DNA of 12,335 nt from Blastococcus sp. (GTDB lineage Bacteria > Actinomycetota > Actinomycetes > Mycobacteriales > Geodermatophilaceae), in contig JAOPUS010000218.1 in NCBI GenBank assembly GCA_025963345.1, forward strand, positions 1-12,335, in the 5' to 3' direction. The first letter of the stretch is position 1. The number at the start of each line of letters is the position of its first letter. Under the pieces are notes generated by a model. It searched no databases, had not been told where the DNA came from, and was given only the letters and a program-made list of their open reading frames with translations. Position numbers and translations under genes: made by a program. Positions 1 through 5,908 of the stretch are shown one piece after another.

Positions 1-93
1 GTGCTGTCCCTCGTGCTGCTGGCCGTCTCGCTGGCCACGCTGCTCCTGCTGCGCGACCGCTGGCTGGGTCGGTCGGGGACACCGGTCGCATGA
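1..93 (+). CDS. modB: Molybdate ABC transporter permease, C-terminal end (partial)
   Basis: The window opens inside a reading frame encoding the last 30 residues of a protein, ending at TGA 91-93. The visible part is a strongly hydrophobic stretch rich in Leu and Val (about residues 1-17), followed by a short basic tail containing RDRWLGR. This fits the final membrane helix and cytoplasmic end of an ABC permease. The stop overlaps the ATG of the ATPase gene by 4 nt (ATGA), so the two are translationally coupled. The identity rests on the neighbour: an ATPase of ModC type followed by molybdopterin genes. Too little is visible to prove molybdate over sulfate or another oxyanion. Confidence 0.7.
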   Translation: MLSLVLLAVSLATLLLLRDRWLGRSGTPVA

Positions 94-1142
94 GTCTGTC
101 GGCACGGGTCGTGGTCCGGCGCGGATCGCTCGTCCTCGACGTCGAGGTGGACGTCGCCGACGGCGAGGTGCTCGCCGTCCTCGGTCCGAACGGGGCGGGG
201 AAGTCCACGCTCCTCCGCGTTCTCGCGGGGCTGCTGCCCGCCGACGACGGCCGTGTCACGGTCGACGGCCTCGCCTGGGACGACGTCCCCACCCGGACGC
301 ACCTCCCCGCGCATCGGCGGTCGCAGGGTGTCGTCTTCCAGGACGCGCTGCTCTTCCCGCACCTGACCGTGGGAGAGAACGTCGCGTTCGGGCTCCGGAC
401 ACGGGGGATGCGGAAGGCGCCCCGGGTCGAGGCGGCCGCGGGCTGGCTCGCCCGCGTCGGCTTGGCGGGCCTGGCCGACCAGCGGCCGGGAGCGCTGTCC
501 GGCGGACAGGCCCAGCGGGCGGCGCTGGCCCGGGCCCTCGTCGGCAACCCGGCGCTGCTGCTGCTCGACGAGCCGCTCTCGGCGCTGGACGCCCGGACCC
601 GGCTCACCGTCCGCGCCGAGCTGCGCCGGCACCTGGCCGAGTTCGCCGGCTGCACGGTGCTGGTCACGCACGACCCCGTCGACGCGATGGCGCTGGCCGA
701 CCGCGTCGTCGTCGTCGAGGACGGCCGCGTCGTCCAGGCCGGGACGCCCGCCGAGGTGAACCGCCGCCCACGCACCGACTACGTGGCCCGTCTCGTCGGG
801 CTCTCCCTGCTGCCCGGCACGGGAACGGGGCGGAGCGTCCGGCTGGACAGCGGGGGCGAGGTGGCCGTCGCCGACGAGGCGTCCGGGCCGGTGTTCGCCG
901 CCGTCCGCCCGGAGTCGGTCGCGCTCTACCTGGCCCGGCCCGAGGGCAGCCCGCGCAACGTGTGGCCCGCGACGCTGGTCGGCGCCACCCCGCATGGTGC
1001 GACGGTGCGCTGCGAACTGGCCGGGGAGGTGCCGCTGGTCGCCGACGTCACCGCGACCGCCTTCGCCGAGCTCGGGCTCGTCCCCGGCGCGCCGGTCTGG
1101 GCGACGGTGAAGGCCTCCGAGGTCGCCGTCTACGCCCGCTGA
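90..1142 (+). CDS. modC: Molybdate ABC transporter ATP-binding protein ModC
   Basis: A 350-aa ABC ATPase, close to the usual ModC length of about 350 aa, that would power molybdate import with ModB and a binding protein ModA. The ATPase domain (about residues 1-235) shows Walker A GPNGAGKST (32-40), a Q-loop region VFQDALLFPHL (82-92), signature LSGGQ (136-140), Walker B LLLLDEP (156-162) with catalytic Glu161, and H-loop His194. Residues 240-350 form a C-terminal TOBE/Mop-like regulatory domain that in ModC binds oxyanion. The ATG overlaps the permease stop. The next genes make and modify molybdopterin, which supports molybdate as substrate; sulfate or another anion is the alternative. A palindrome follows the stop codon. 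Confidence 0.88.
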   Translation: MSLSARVVVRRGSLVLDVEVDVADGEVLAVLGPNGAGKSTLLRVLAGLLPADDGRVTVDGLAWDDVPTRTHLPAHRRSQGVVFQDALLFPHLTVGENVAFGLRTRGMRKAPRVEAAAGWLARVGLAGLADQRPGALSGGQAQRAALARALVGNPALLLLDEPLSALDARTRLTVRAELRRHLAEFAGCTVLVTHDPVDAMALADRVVVVEDGRVVQAGTPAEVNRRPRTDYVARLVGLSLLPGTGTGRSVRLDSGGEVAVADEASGPVFAAVRPESVALYLARPEGSPRNVWPATLVGATPHGATVRCELAGEVPLVADVTATAFAELGLVPGAPVWATVKASEVAVYAR

Positions 1143-1146
1143 CGAG

Positions 1147-1170
1147 CCGCAGAAATGGCCATCTCTGCGG
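1147..1170. repeat. 24-bp near-perfect palindrome after modC
   Basis: The arms CCGCAGA (1147-1153) and TCTGCGG (1164-1170) are exact inverted repeats. Between them lies the self-complementary core ATGGCCAT (1155-1162), so the whole 24 bp is a palindrome broken by a single mismatched pair (1154/1163). It sits 5 nt after the modC stop and just before the ribosome-binding site of the next gene. No T-run follows. It could be a dispersed extragenic palindrome, a transcript-stabilising or attenuating hairpin, or a dimeric regulator site. Which of these applies cannot be told from one copy. Confidence 0.6.
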
Positions 1171-1188
1171 TTCTGGGAGGGTGGGCGG

Positions 1189-1782
1189 GTGAGTTCCGGA
1201 GCCCCCGTCGTCGCCGCCGTCGTCCTCGCCGCTGGGGGAGGCCGCCGCTACGGGATGCCGAAGGCACTGGTCGAGCACGAGGGCAGCCTCCTGGTCGAGC
1301 GGGCGGTGCGGACCGCGACGGCGGTCTGTGACCCGGTGCTCGTCGTGCTCGGCGCGCAGGCGGTGGACGTCTGGCGGTCCGCCGATCTCGGCGGGGCCAC
1401 GGTGCTGGCCAACAAGGACTGGGAGACCGGGATGGCCTCCTCGCTGCGTACCGGCCTCGACGGGCTGCGCGGCTGGCCGGGGCCGGTCGACGCGGCCCTC
1501 CTGCTGCTCGTGGACATGCCGGGCATGACCCCGGAGGCGCTGGCCCGCGTGGCCGAGGACGCCTCCCCCGACGCGCTCGCGGTCGCGACCTACGACGGGG
1601 TCCGCGGTCACCCCGTGCTGATCGGCCGGGAGCACTGGGCCGGGGTGATCGAGACGGCGACCGGCGACGAGGGCGCCCGCCGGTACCTGGCCGCCCACGA
1701 CGTCCTCGAGATCGACTGCACCGGCCTGGCCGATCCGACCGACCTCGACGTCCCGCCGTCCGGAGTACCTTCGGCGCCGTGA
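1189..1782 (+). CDS. MocA/CoxC-like molybdopterin nucleotidyltransferase
   Basis: A 197-aa NTP-transferase of the MobA/MocA fold. Such enzymes couple molybdopterin to CMP (MocA) or GMP (MobA). The N-terminal signature LAAGGGRRYGMPKAL (13-27) is the nucleotide-binding loop with its Lys. Further family blocks are NKDWETGMASSLRTG (75-89), metal-binding LVDMPGM (107-113), GHPVLI (140-145) and GDEGARRYL (159-167). The SSLR and GDEGAR blocks resemble MocA/CoxC-type proteins of molybdenum hydroxylase clusters more than classical MobA, so cytidylyl transfer is inferred. GTG 1189 was chosen because GGGAGG (1175-1180) lies 8 nt upstream. The stop overlaps the GTG of moaE by 4 nt. The other possibility is MobA, or a related nucleotidyltransferase acting on another substrate. 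Confidence 0.8.
   Translation: MSSGAPVVAAVVLAAGGGRRYGMPKALVEHEGSLLVERAVRTATAVCDPVLVVLGAQAVDVWRSADLGGATVLANKDWETGMASSLRTGLDGLRGWPGPVDAALLLLVDMPGMTPEALARVAEDASPDALAVATYDGVRGHPVLIGREHWAGVIETATGDEGARRYLAAHDVLEIDCTGLADPTDLDVPPSGVPSAP
1766..1771 (+). promoter_or_regulatory. Candidate -10 box (TACCTT) for a leaderless moaE transcript
   Basis: TACCTT fits the actinobacterial TAnnnT -10 pattern and ends 7 nt before the moaE GTG at 1779, so transcription would start at or next to the start codon. A weak -35-like CTCGAC lies 16 nt upstream. The site is inside the end of the nucleotidyltransferase gene. Inferred from spacing only; coding sequence can produce such a hexamer by chance. Confidence 0.35.
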
Positions 1783-2189
1783 TCGCCCGGGTCGTCGACG
1801 AACCGCTGTCCGTGGCCGAGCACGAGGACGCCGTGGCCGACAAGGCCGCCGGCGCCGTCGTCTCCTTCGCCGGTGTGGTCCGTGACCACGACGGCGGCCG
1901 ATCGGTGACCGAGCTCGAGTACGTCGGCCACCCGACCGCGCCCGACGTGATCCGTGAGCTGGCGGAGGAGTTCGCGGCGCGCCCCGACGTGCACGCCGTC
2001 GCCGTCTCGCACCGGATCGGTCTGCTCGGGATCGGGGACGTCGCGCTGGCCTGCGCGGTGAGCGCTTCGCACCGCGGTCAGGCGTTCGCGACCTGCGCCG
2101 AACTCGTCGACGAGGTGAAGAAGCGGCTGCCGATCTGGAAGCGGCAGGTCTTCACCGACGGCGAGGAGGAATGGGTGGCCTGCCCCTAG
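1779..2189 (+). CDS. moaE: Molybdopterin synthase catalytic subunit MoaE
   Basis: A 136-aa protein matching MoaE, the large subunit of the MoaD2-MoaE2 molybdopterin synthase, which inserts the dithiolene sulfurs into cyclic pyranopterin monophosphate in the cytoplasm. Visible family motifs are FAGVVRDHDGG (30-40), ELEYVGHP (45-52), SHRIG (77-81), the ASHRGQAF block (96-103), and VKKRLPIWKRQ (113-123), which carries the active-site lysines (Lys114/115 and Lys121). The length is slightly short of the usual 140-150 aa but all core blocks are present. GTG 1779 overlaps the preceding stop by 4 nt. Its partner MoaD is encoded separately at 4475-4717 on the other strand. The downstream gene is convergent, with 9 nt between stop codons. 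Confidence 0.95.
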   Translation: MIARVVDEPLSVAEHEDAVADKAAGAVVSFAGVVRDHDGGRSVTELEYVGHPTAPDVIRELAEEFAARPDVHAVAVSHRIGLLGIGDVALACAVSASHRGQAFATCAELVDEVKKRLPIWKRQVFTDGEEEWVACP

Positions 2190-2198
2190 AGCGGCGGG

Positions 2199-2528
2199 TC
2201 AGTGCCGGGGCTCCAACCGGGCCTCGACGAGCTTGGTGGCTCCCGCAGCGCGGGCCTCCACGTCGTCGCAGCGTTCGCGGACCCGGTCGAGCATCTCGGT
2301 GTCGCCGAGCGGCATGGTCGCCAGCATGCGGTCGGCCTCACCCATCTCCGGGGAGTCCAGTACGGCGTCCACCAGGCGGCTCCGCGTGCCGCCAGGGAGC
2401 TGCCCCGACGCCACGTGCAGGTCGGAGTGCACGACTCCCGGCTCGTCGGTGAGATGCACTTCGGCGCTGGCCAGAGTGCGCCCGTCCGCCTCGATCAGGA
2501 TCGTCTGGTCGTCGTCGGATCGCGTCAC
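2199..2528 (-). CDS. Hypothetical 109-aa acidic protein
   Basis: I do not recognise this family. The start GTG at 2528 was chosen because AGGAG (minus strand, at 2536-2540) lies 7 nt upstream; an in-frame ATG at 2543 overlaps that site and would add only five residues. The protein begins with a short strand-rich part (TILIEADGRTLASAEVHL, about residues 9-26) and then shifts to a charged helical half containing SPEMGEADRMLA (about 58-69) and repeated Asp/Glu/Arg residues. There is no signal peptide, membrane segment or cysteine pair suggesting metal binding. It lies tail to tail with moaE and 239 nt downstream of the GAF gene, so it probably has its own promoter. Codon use looks like that of its neighbours. 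Confidence 0.7.
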   Translation of the reverse strand: MTRSDDDQTILIEADGRTLASAEVHLTDEPGVVHSDLHVASGQLPGGTRSRLVDAVLDSPEMGEADRMLATMPLGDTEMLDRVRERCDDVEARAAGATKLVEARLEPRH

Positions 2529-2535
2529 GCTGTGT

Positions 2536-2540
2536 CTCCT
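2536..2540 (-). promoter_or_regulatory. Ribosome-binding site deciding the start of the 109-aa protein
   Basis: The plus strand reads CTCCT, giving AGGAG on the minus strand, 7 nt before GTG 2528. This favours that start over the overlapping ATG at 2543 and over a much longer frame reaching 2645. Confidence 0.65.
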
Positions 2541-2767
2541 CATCTTCAGTCGTTTGGGCGAGGCGCTGGGTAGGCCTCGCGGGACAACCCCCAACGGGGC
2601 AGGCGACGGCACGACGCTGCACGGTCGGACACCAGCTTCACCCACCGTGGCCGCGGATTCCCATGACGGGTGTGGCGCGCATCACTCTTCGGGCGCCGCG
2701 CCGCGCCAGTGAGCGCTGAGCGACGGTCACGTAGCGCCGCGCCATCGTCGGACGCGGGATGCTGACC

Positions 2768-3256
2768 CTAGGGCGCCGGCAGCGGTGGAGTCTGGAGGCC
2801 GGCGGCGAGCAGGGTGCTGAGCATTCGCGCGATCGTCTCCACGAGCCGTAGGTCGCGCGCGGCGCTGAGCGGCTTCGCCCGGAAAGCGACGCCGCAGACG
2901 GTGCCGAACAGCTGCCGGTCCGGCGTCACGAGCGGCACACCGATGTAGGCCGCGACCTCGTGGGCCAGCCCCTTCGTGAGCGCCGCGTAGGCGGGGACGG
3001 CCGCGGTCACCGTTGCGACCCGGGGTGCCCTGCCCTCGATCATCTGGCGGCAGAAGCTCTCCGCCCACGGGAGCCGGGCGCCGGTCCGGACCGATCCCTC
3101 GGGATAGGAGCACAGGACGATCTGGCAGTCGTCGATGACCCGGGTGACCATCCAGACGTCCCAGCCCACGTGGTCGTGCAAGAACTCCAGCGCTCCCCTG
3201 GCCGCGGAACCCCAGTCCGGCCAGGGCGCGACGTCCCCGATCCCGCTCGGAACCAC
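2768..3256 (-). CDS. Stand-alone GAF-domain protein
   Basis: A 162-aa protein that is almost entirely one GAF domain, a small-molecule or redox/light sensing fold. The first part (WDVWMVTRVIDD, 32-43) matches the strand that opens many actinobacterial GAF domains. It is followed by LPWAESFCRQMIEGRAP (63-79), where GAF proteins of this group carry a cysteine in a 'YC-M' block, and then AAYIGVPL (102-109) and FGTVCGVAF (117-125), the usual closing strands. No GGDEF, EAL, histidine kinase or DNA-binding part is attached, so it must act through a partner or has lost its output domain. GTG 3256 is used; the ribosome-binding site is weak (GGGA about 11 nt upstream). A 6-bp inverted repeat abuts the start. 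Ligand and partner are unknown. Confidence 0.8.
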   Translation of the reverse strand: MVPSGIGDVAPWPDWGSAARGALEFLHDHVGWDVWMVTRVIDDCQIVLCSYPEGSVRTGARLPWAESFCRQMIEGRAPRVATVTAAVPAYAALTKGLAHEVAAYIGVPLVTPDRQLFGTVCGVAFRAKPLSAARDLRLVETIARMLSTLLAAGLQTPPLPAP

Positions 3257-3258
3257 GT

Positions 3259-3278
3259 CGTATCTGTTCCCTGATACG
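3259..3278 (-). promoter_or_regulatory. Inverted repeat CGTATC-N8-GATACG at the GAF gene start
   Basis: CGTATC (3259-3264) and GATACG (3273-3278) are exact inverted repeats 8 nt apart, ending 2 nt before the GAF start codon. On the minus strand a -35-like TTGACC lies at 3283-3288, so the repeat sits where a repressor would block the promoter or early transcript. Its role as an operator is inferred. Confidence 0.4.
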
Positions 3279-3300
3279 GACGGGTCAATCCCGTTCCGGT

Positions 3301-4146
3301 TCAGTCTCCGAACTCACGTACCGGGAGCCCTGCGATCCCGACGTCCGTACGGAACAGCGATCCGGCGAACGGGTCGTCCCCGGGCGCGAGGCCCTCCCGC
3401 GACGTCGTGACGAACAGCTGGTCCAGGCGCGGGCCCCCGAAGGTGCAGGCGGTCACCTGTGCGGTCGGCACCTCCACGACGTCGTCGAGCACGCCGGCCG
3501 GGGTGTAGCGGTGCACCACCCCGCTGCCGTAGAGGGCCACCCAGACCCCGCCCTCGGCGTCGACGGTCAGTCCGTCGGGATTGCCGTCGTCGGGCATCTG
3601 GACGAAGGGACGGCGCCCGGTCAGGCCGGCGTCCCGGTCGTAGTCGAAGACGTCGATGCGGTGGGTCGCGGTGTCGTCGTAGTAGGCGAGGGACCCGTCA
3701 GGGCTCCAGTCGAGGCCGTTGGACACCGTGACGCCCGCCAGCACGGCACGGACGGTCCCGTCGGGGTCGAGTCGGTACAGGGCGGCGGCGCCGGGCCGCT
3801 GGTCGTAGGCCATCGAGCCGCACCAGAAACGGCCGTCGGGGTCGCAGCCGCCCTCGTTCATCCGCACCCCGGCGTCGGACCACACCGGCTGCAGCGGCGT
3901 GAGTGTCCCGTCGGCGCCCTCGAGGGTGAAGCCCCGTTCGACGGCGATGACCGCCCCGCCGCCCCGGCGGGGCCGCAGCGCGGCGGCGACGCCCCCGACA
4001 TGACGGCGGCGCACCGTTCCGTCCTCGGCCAGGGAGAGGACGTCGCCGGCGAGCATGTCCACCCACCGCAGTCCACCCCAGCGGTCCGACCAGACGGGTC
4101 CCTCGGCGTGGTACGCGACCGGACCGGTCACCTGCTCGGCACGCAC
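3301..4146 (-). CDS. SMP-30/gluconolactonase/LRE family protein
   Basis: A 281-aa six-bladed beta-propeller of the SMP-30 family, whose members are metal-dependent lactonases opening sugar lactones such as gluconolactone. The metal ligands expected for the family are visible: Glu15 in AEGPVW, Asn97 in VRMNEGGCDPDGRFWCG (94-110), Asn143 in SNGLDWSPDG (142-151) and Asp191 in NPDGLTVD (189-196). Length is about normal for bacterial members (280-300 aa). There is no signal peptide, so it is probably cytoplasmic. GTG 4146 lies 21 nt after the stop of the CsbD-like gene, so the two are probably cotranscribed. The actual lactone cannot be read from sequence; family members are often annotated loosely as gluconolactonase or regucalcin. 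Confidence 0.9.
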   Translation of the reverse strand: MRAEQVTGPVAYHAEGPVWSDRWGGLRWVDMLAGDVLSLAEDGTVRRRHVGGVAAALRPRRGGGAVIAVERGFTLEGADGTLTPLQPVWSDAGVRMNEGGCDPDGRFWCGSMAYDQRPGAAALYRLDPDGTVRAVLAGVTVSNGLDWSPDGSLAYYDDTATHRIDVFDYDRDAGLTGRRPFVQMPDDGNPDGLTVDAEGGVWVALYGSGVVHRYTPAGVLDDVVEVPTAQVTACTFGGPRLDQLFVTTSREGLAPGDDPFAGSLFRTDVGIAGLPVREFGD

Positions 4147-4167
4147 GCCTGGGTCGCCGTCCGGTCG

Positions 4168-4365
4168 TCAGCGGGCGCCGGTGAGCCCGTCGTCGTCGTG
4201 GCGGCGCTCGTCCCGCTCGAGCTGGTCCTCCTCGGCCTCGGCCTCCATCACGTGGGCCTCGCCGGCGACAGTGGCCGCCGCGTCGCCGTGGGACTCGCCG
4301 TAGACCTGCTCCGCCCGGCCCAGTAGTTCCTCGGCCTTCGCCTTCACCTTGTCGAAGATGCTCAT
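4168..4365 (-). CDS. Small CsbD-like stress protein
   Basis: A 65-aa, highly charged, helix-prone protein. It opens with MSIFDKVKAKAEELLGRAEQ, which resembles the N-terminal half of CsbD-family proteins (DK-K-K-EE-GK pattern), small general-stress proteins of unknown biochemical role. The second half is Glu/Ala-rich, then Asp/Arg-rich (EEDQLERDERRHDDDG) and does not repeat the CsbD core, so the assignment is tentative. ATG 4365 has AAGGA (minus strand, 4373-4377) 7 nt upstream. The lactonase-like gene follows 21 nt after its stop. No cysteine, signal peptide or membrane segment is present. Confidence 0.72.
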   Translation of the reverse strand: MSIFDKVKAKAEELLGRAEQVYGESHGDAAATVAGEAHVMEAEAEEDQLERDERRHDDDGLTGAR

Positions 4366-4437
4366 GGGTCCATCCTTCCGCAGGTCAGCGACCGGTCAGC
4401 CACCGTGGCACCGGTCGGCTTCCGCGGCCCGGTCCGC

Positions 4438-4456
4438 TCCTCGCTCGTTCCTCGCT
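4438..4456 (-). repeat. Short tandem repeat TCCTCGCT in the moaD/CsbD gap
   Basis: TCCTCGCT occurs at 4438-4445 and again at 4449-4456, an 11-nt period, within the 109-nt gap downstream of moaD. This CGCTCCTCGCTCGTTCCTCG style of low-complexity sequence resembles dispersed intergenic repeats I recall from high-GC actinobacteria. Only this copy is visible here, so its status as a genome repeat is inferred. Confidence 0.35.
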
Positions 4457-4474
4457 GCGATGCTCCCGGGCCTG

Positions 4475-4717
4475 TCAGCCTCCGGCGAACGGGGGCAGGA
4501 CGTCGACGACGGCCCCGGGTGACAGCTGCAACGCCCGGTTGCGGGTCGTGGTTCCGTCGACGAGGAACGAGCAGGCGGTGAGCACCCGCTCCAGCTTCTC
4601 GCCGTGCGCGTCGACGATCTGGCCGACGAGCTCGTCGAGGGTCGCCGCGTCGCGGCTCTCGGTGTCGACGCCGGAGGCCGCCCGGGCGCCCGCGAAGTAG
4701 CGGACGGTGACGGACAT
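4475..4717 (-). CDS. moaD: Molybdopterin synthase sulfur carrier subunit MoaD (MoaD/ThiS family)
   Basis: An 80-aa ubiquitin-like sulfur carrier. It starts with the beta-strand VTVRYFAGARAASG (3-16), typical of MoaD, and ends in DVLPPFAGG, with the C-terminal Gly-Gly that is adenylated and then thiocarboxylated to hand sulfur to MoaE. The length is normal (about 80 aa). ATG 4717 lies 2 nt after the moaA stop, so the two form an operon; a G-rich ribosome-binding stretch lies inside the end of moaA. ThiS is the alternative for this fold, but the moaA linkage and PPFAGG ending favour MoaD. Its catalytic partner MoaE is at 1779-2189. Confidence 0.92.
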   Translation of the reverse strand: MSVTVRYFAGARAASGVDTESRDAATLDELVGQIVDAHGEKLERVLTACSFLVDGTTTRNRALQLSPGAVVDVLPPFAGG

Positions 4718-4719
4718 GC

Positions 4720-5772
4720 TCAGCCCCCGATCGCCGACATCGGCCGGCTGGGCTGCAGGAAGCTCGGGTCGTCGATGCCGTGGCCGGGAAGCTTGCTCAG
4801 GGTCGCGATCCGCCAGCGGTCGGCCAGCTCCTCGTCGGTGGCACCCTCGCGCATCGCCGTCCGCAGGTCGGACTCCTCGCGCGCGAACAGGCAGTTGCGG
4901 ATCTGCCCGTCCGCGGTGAGCCGGGTCCGGTCGCAGGCGCCGCAGAAGTTGCGGGTGACCGACGCGATGACTCCGACCGTGGCCGGTCCGCCGTCCACGA
5001 GCCAGCGCTCGGCCGGCGCCGAACCGCGCTCTTCGACGTCCGGGGTGAGCCTGTGCGCGGCCGACAGCCGCTCGAGGATGTCCTCGGCGGTCACCATCTC
5101 GCCGCGGGTCCAGGCGTGGTGGGCGTCCAGCGGCATCTGCTCGATGAAGCGCAGCTGGTAGTCGTGCTCCAGGCAGAAGTCGAGCAGCGGCAGGGCGTCG
5201 GCCTCGTTGATCCCGCGCAGCAGGACGGCGTTGACCTTCACCGGGGTGAGTCCGGCCGACTGGGCAGCGGCGAGACCGGCGATGACGTCGTCGAGGCGGT
5301 CCCGGTGCGTCAGCTGCTTGAAGCGGTCGCGGTCGACGGTGTCCAGGCTGCAGTTGATCCGGTCCAGCCCGGCGGCGGCCAGGGCCGGCGCGACGCGGGC
5401 AAGTCCGATGGCGTTCGTGGTGAGGCTGACCTCGGGGCGGGGAGAGAGCGCCGTGGCGGCGGCGACGATGCCGACCAGGCCGGGGCGCAGCAGCGGCTCG
5501 CCGCCGGTGAACCGGACCTCGTCGATGCCGAGCTGTTCAACGCCGATCCGCACCAGCCGCGAGATCTCCTCGTCGGTGAGCACCTCGACCTTGGGCAGCC
5601 AGTCCAGGCCCTCGGGCGGCATGCAGTAGGTGCAGCGCAGGTTGCACCGGTCGGTCAGCGAGACCCGCAGATCGGTGGCCACGCGGCCGTGCCGGTCGAC
5701 CAGCCCACCGCTCCCGGGCAGGGCGTCCTCGGCGGGGCGCACCCAGGGGTCGGGCAAGGGGCTGCTGCTCAC
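4720..5772 (-). CDS. moaA: GTP 3',8-cyclase MoaA (radical SAM)
   Basis: A 350-aa radical SAM enzyme that, with MoaC, converts GTP to cyclic pyranopterin monophosphate, the first step of molybdopterin synthesis. The SAM cluster motif is CNLRCTYC with Cys43, Cys47 and Cys50, followed by RFTGGEPLLR (87-96) for SAM binding. The second, substrate-binding Fe-S cluster is in NFCGACDRTRL (276-285; Cys277, Cys280) plus Cys294 in RNCLF. The C-terminus ends in the conserved Gly-Gly needed by MoaA. GTG 5772 was chosen because the homologous part begins soon after it; the frame is open to 6006 but that extension lies inside the opposite MFS gene and is not MoaA-like. There is no clear ribosome-binding site; a -10-like box 6 nt upstream suggests a leaderless message. 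It is divergent from the MFS gene. moaC is not in the window. Confidence 0.96.
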   Translation of the reverse strand: MSSSPLPDPWVRPAEDALPGSGGLVDRHGRVATDLRVSLTDRCNLRCTYCMPPEGLDWLPKVEVLTDEEISRLVRIGVEQLGIDEVRFTGGEPLLRPGLVGIVAAATALSPRPEVSLTTNAIGLARVAPALAAAGLDRINCSLDTVDRDRFKQLTHRDRLDDVIAGLAAAQSAGLTPVKVNAVLLRGINEADALPLLDFCLEHDYQLRFIEQMPLDAHHAWTRGEMVTAEDILERLSAAHRLTPDVEERGSAPAERWLVDGGPATVGVIASVTRNFCGACDRTRLTADGQIRNCLFAREESDLRTAMREGATDEELADRWRIATLSKLPGHGIDDPSFLQPSRPMSAIGG

Positions 5773-5778
5773 AGGCCG

Positions 5779-5784
5779 AATGTA
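5779..5784 (-). promoter_or_regulatory. Candidate -10 box (TACATT) for leaderless moaA-moaD
   Basis: On the minus strand TACATT fits TAnnnT and ends 6 nt before the moaA GTG, placing the predicted transcription start on the G of the start codon. The gene has no Shine-Dalgarno sequence, which agrees with a leaderless transcript. No convincing -35 box is seen 16-18 nt further up. No room is left for a riboswitch in the moaA leader. Confidence 0.5.
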
Positions 5785-5831
5785 GTGCCGGAACGGGCAA
5801 AATGCGGTCCGGGGTCGTCGGCTTTCACGGC

Positions 5832-5837
5832 TAGGCT
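5832..5837 (+). promoter_or_regulatory. Candidate -10 box (TAGGCT) for the MFS gene
   Basis: TAGGCT fits TAnnnT and lies in the 136-nt divergent gap between moaA and the MFS gene, about 70 nt before the chosen MFS start. The -35 region is not recognisable, so this is a weak prediction. Confidence 0.3.
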
Positions 5838-5908
5838 CGCCCTGCCACCCGAGAGACCGGCGGAGGACTACCCGCACTCGCTTGTGGCCAGAGAGCGCGA
5901 GAGAACCC

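Noticed and set aside
2558..2580. Inverted repeat GCGAGGC-N9-GCCTCGC upstream of the 109-aa gene
   Set aside because: Only 7 bp in very GC-rich DNA, with no promoter element or T-run nearby; not strong enough to call an operator or terminator.
2529..2645. 39-residue extension of the 109-aa protein
   Set aside because: The ribosome-binding site at 2536-2540 lies inside it, and the extension is a Pro/Arg-rich, unstructured stretch.
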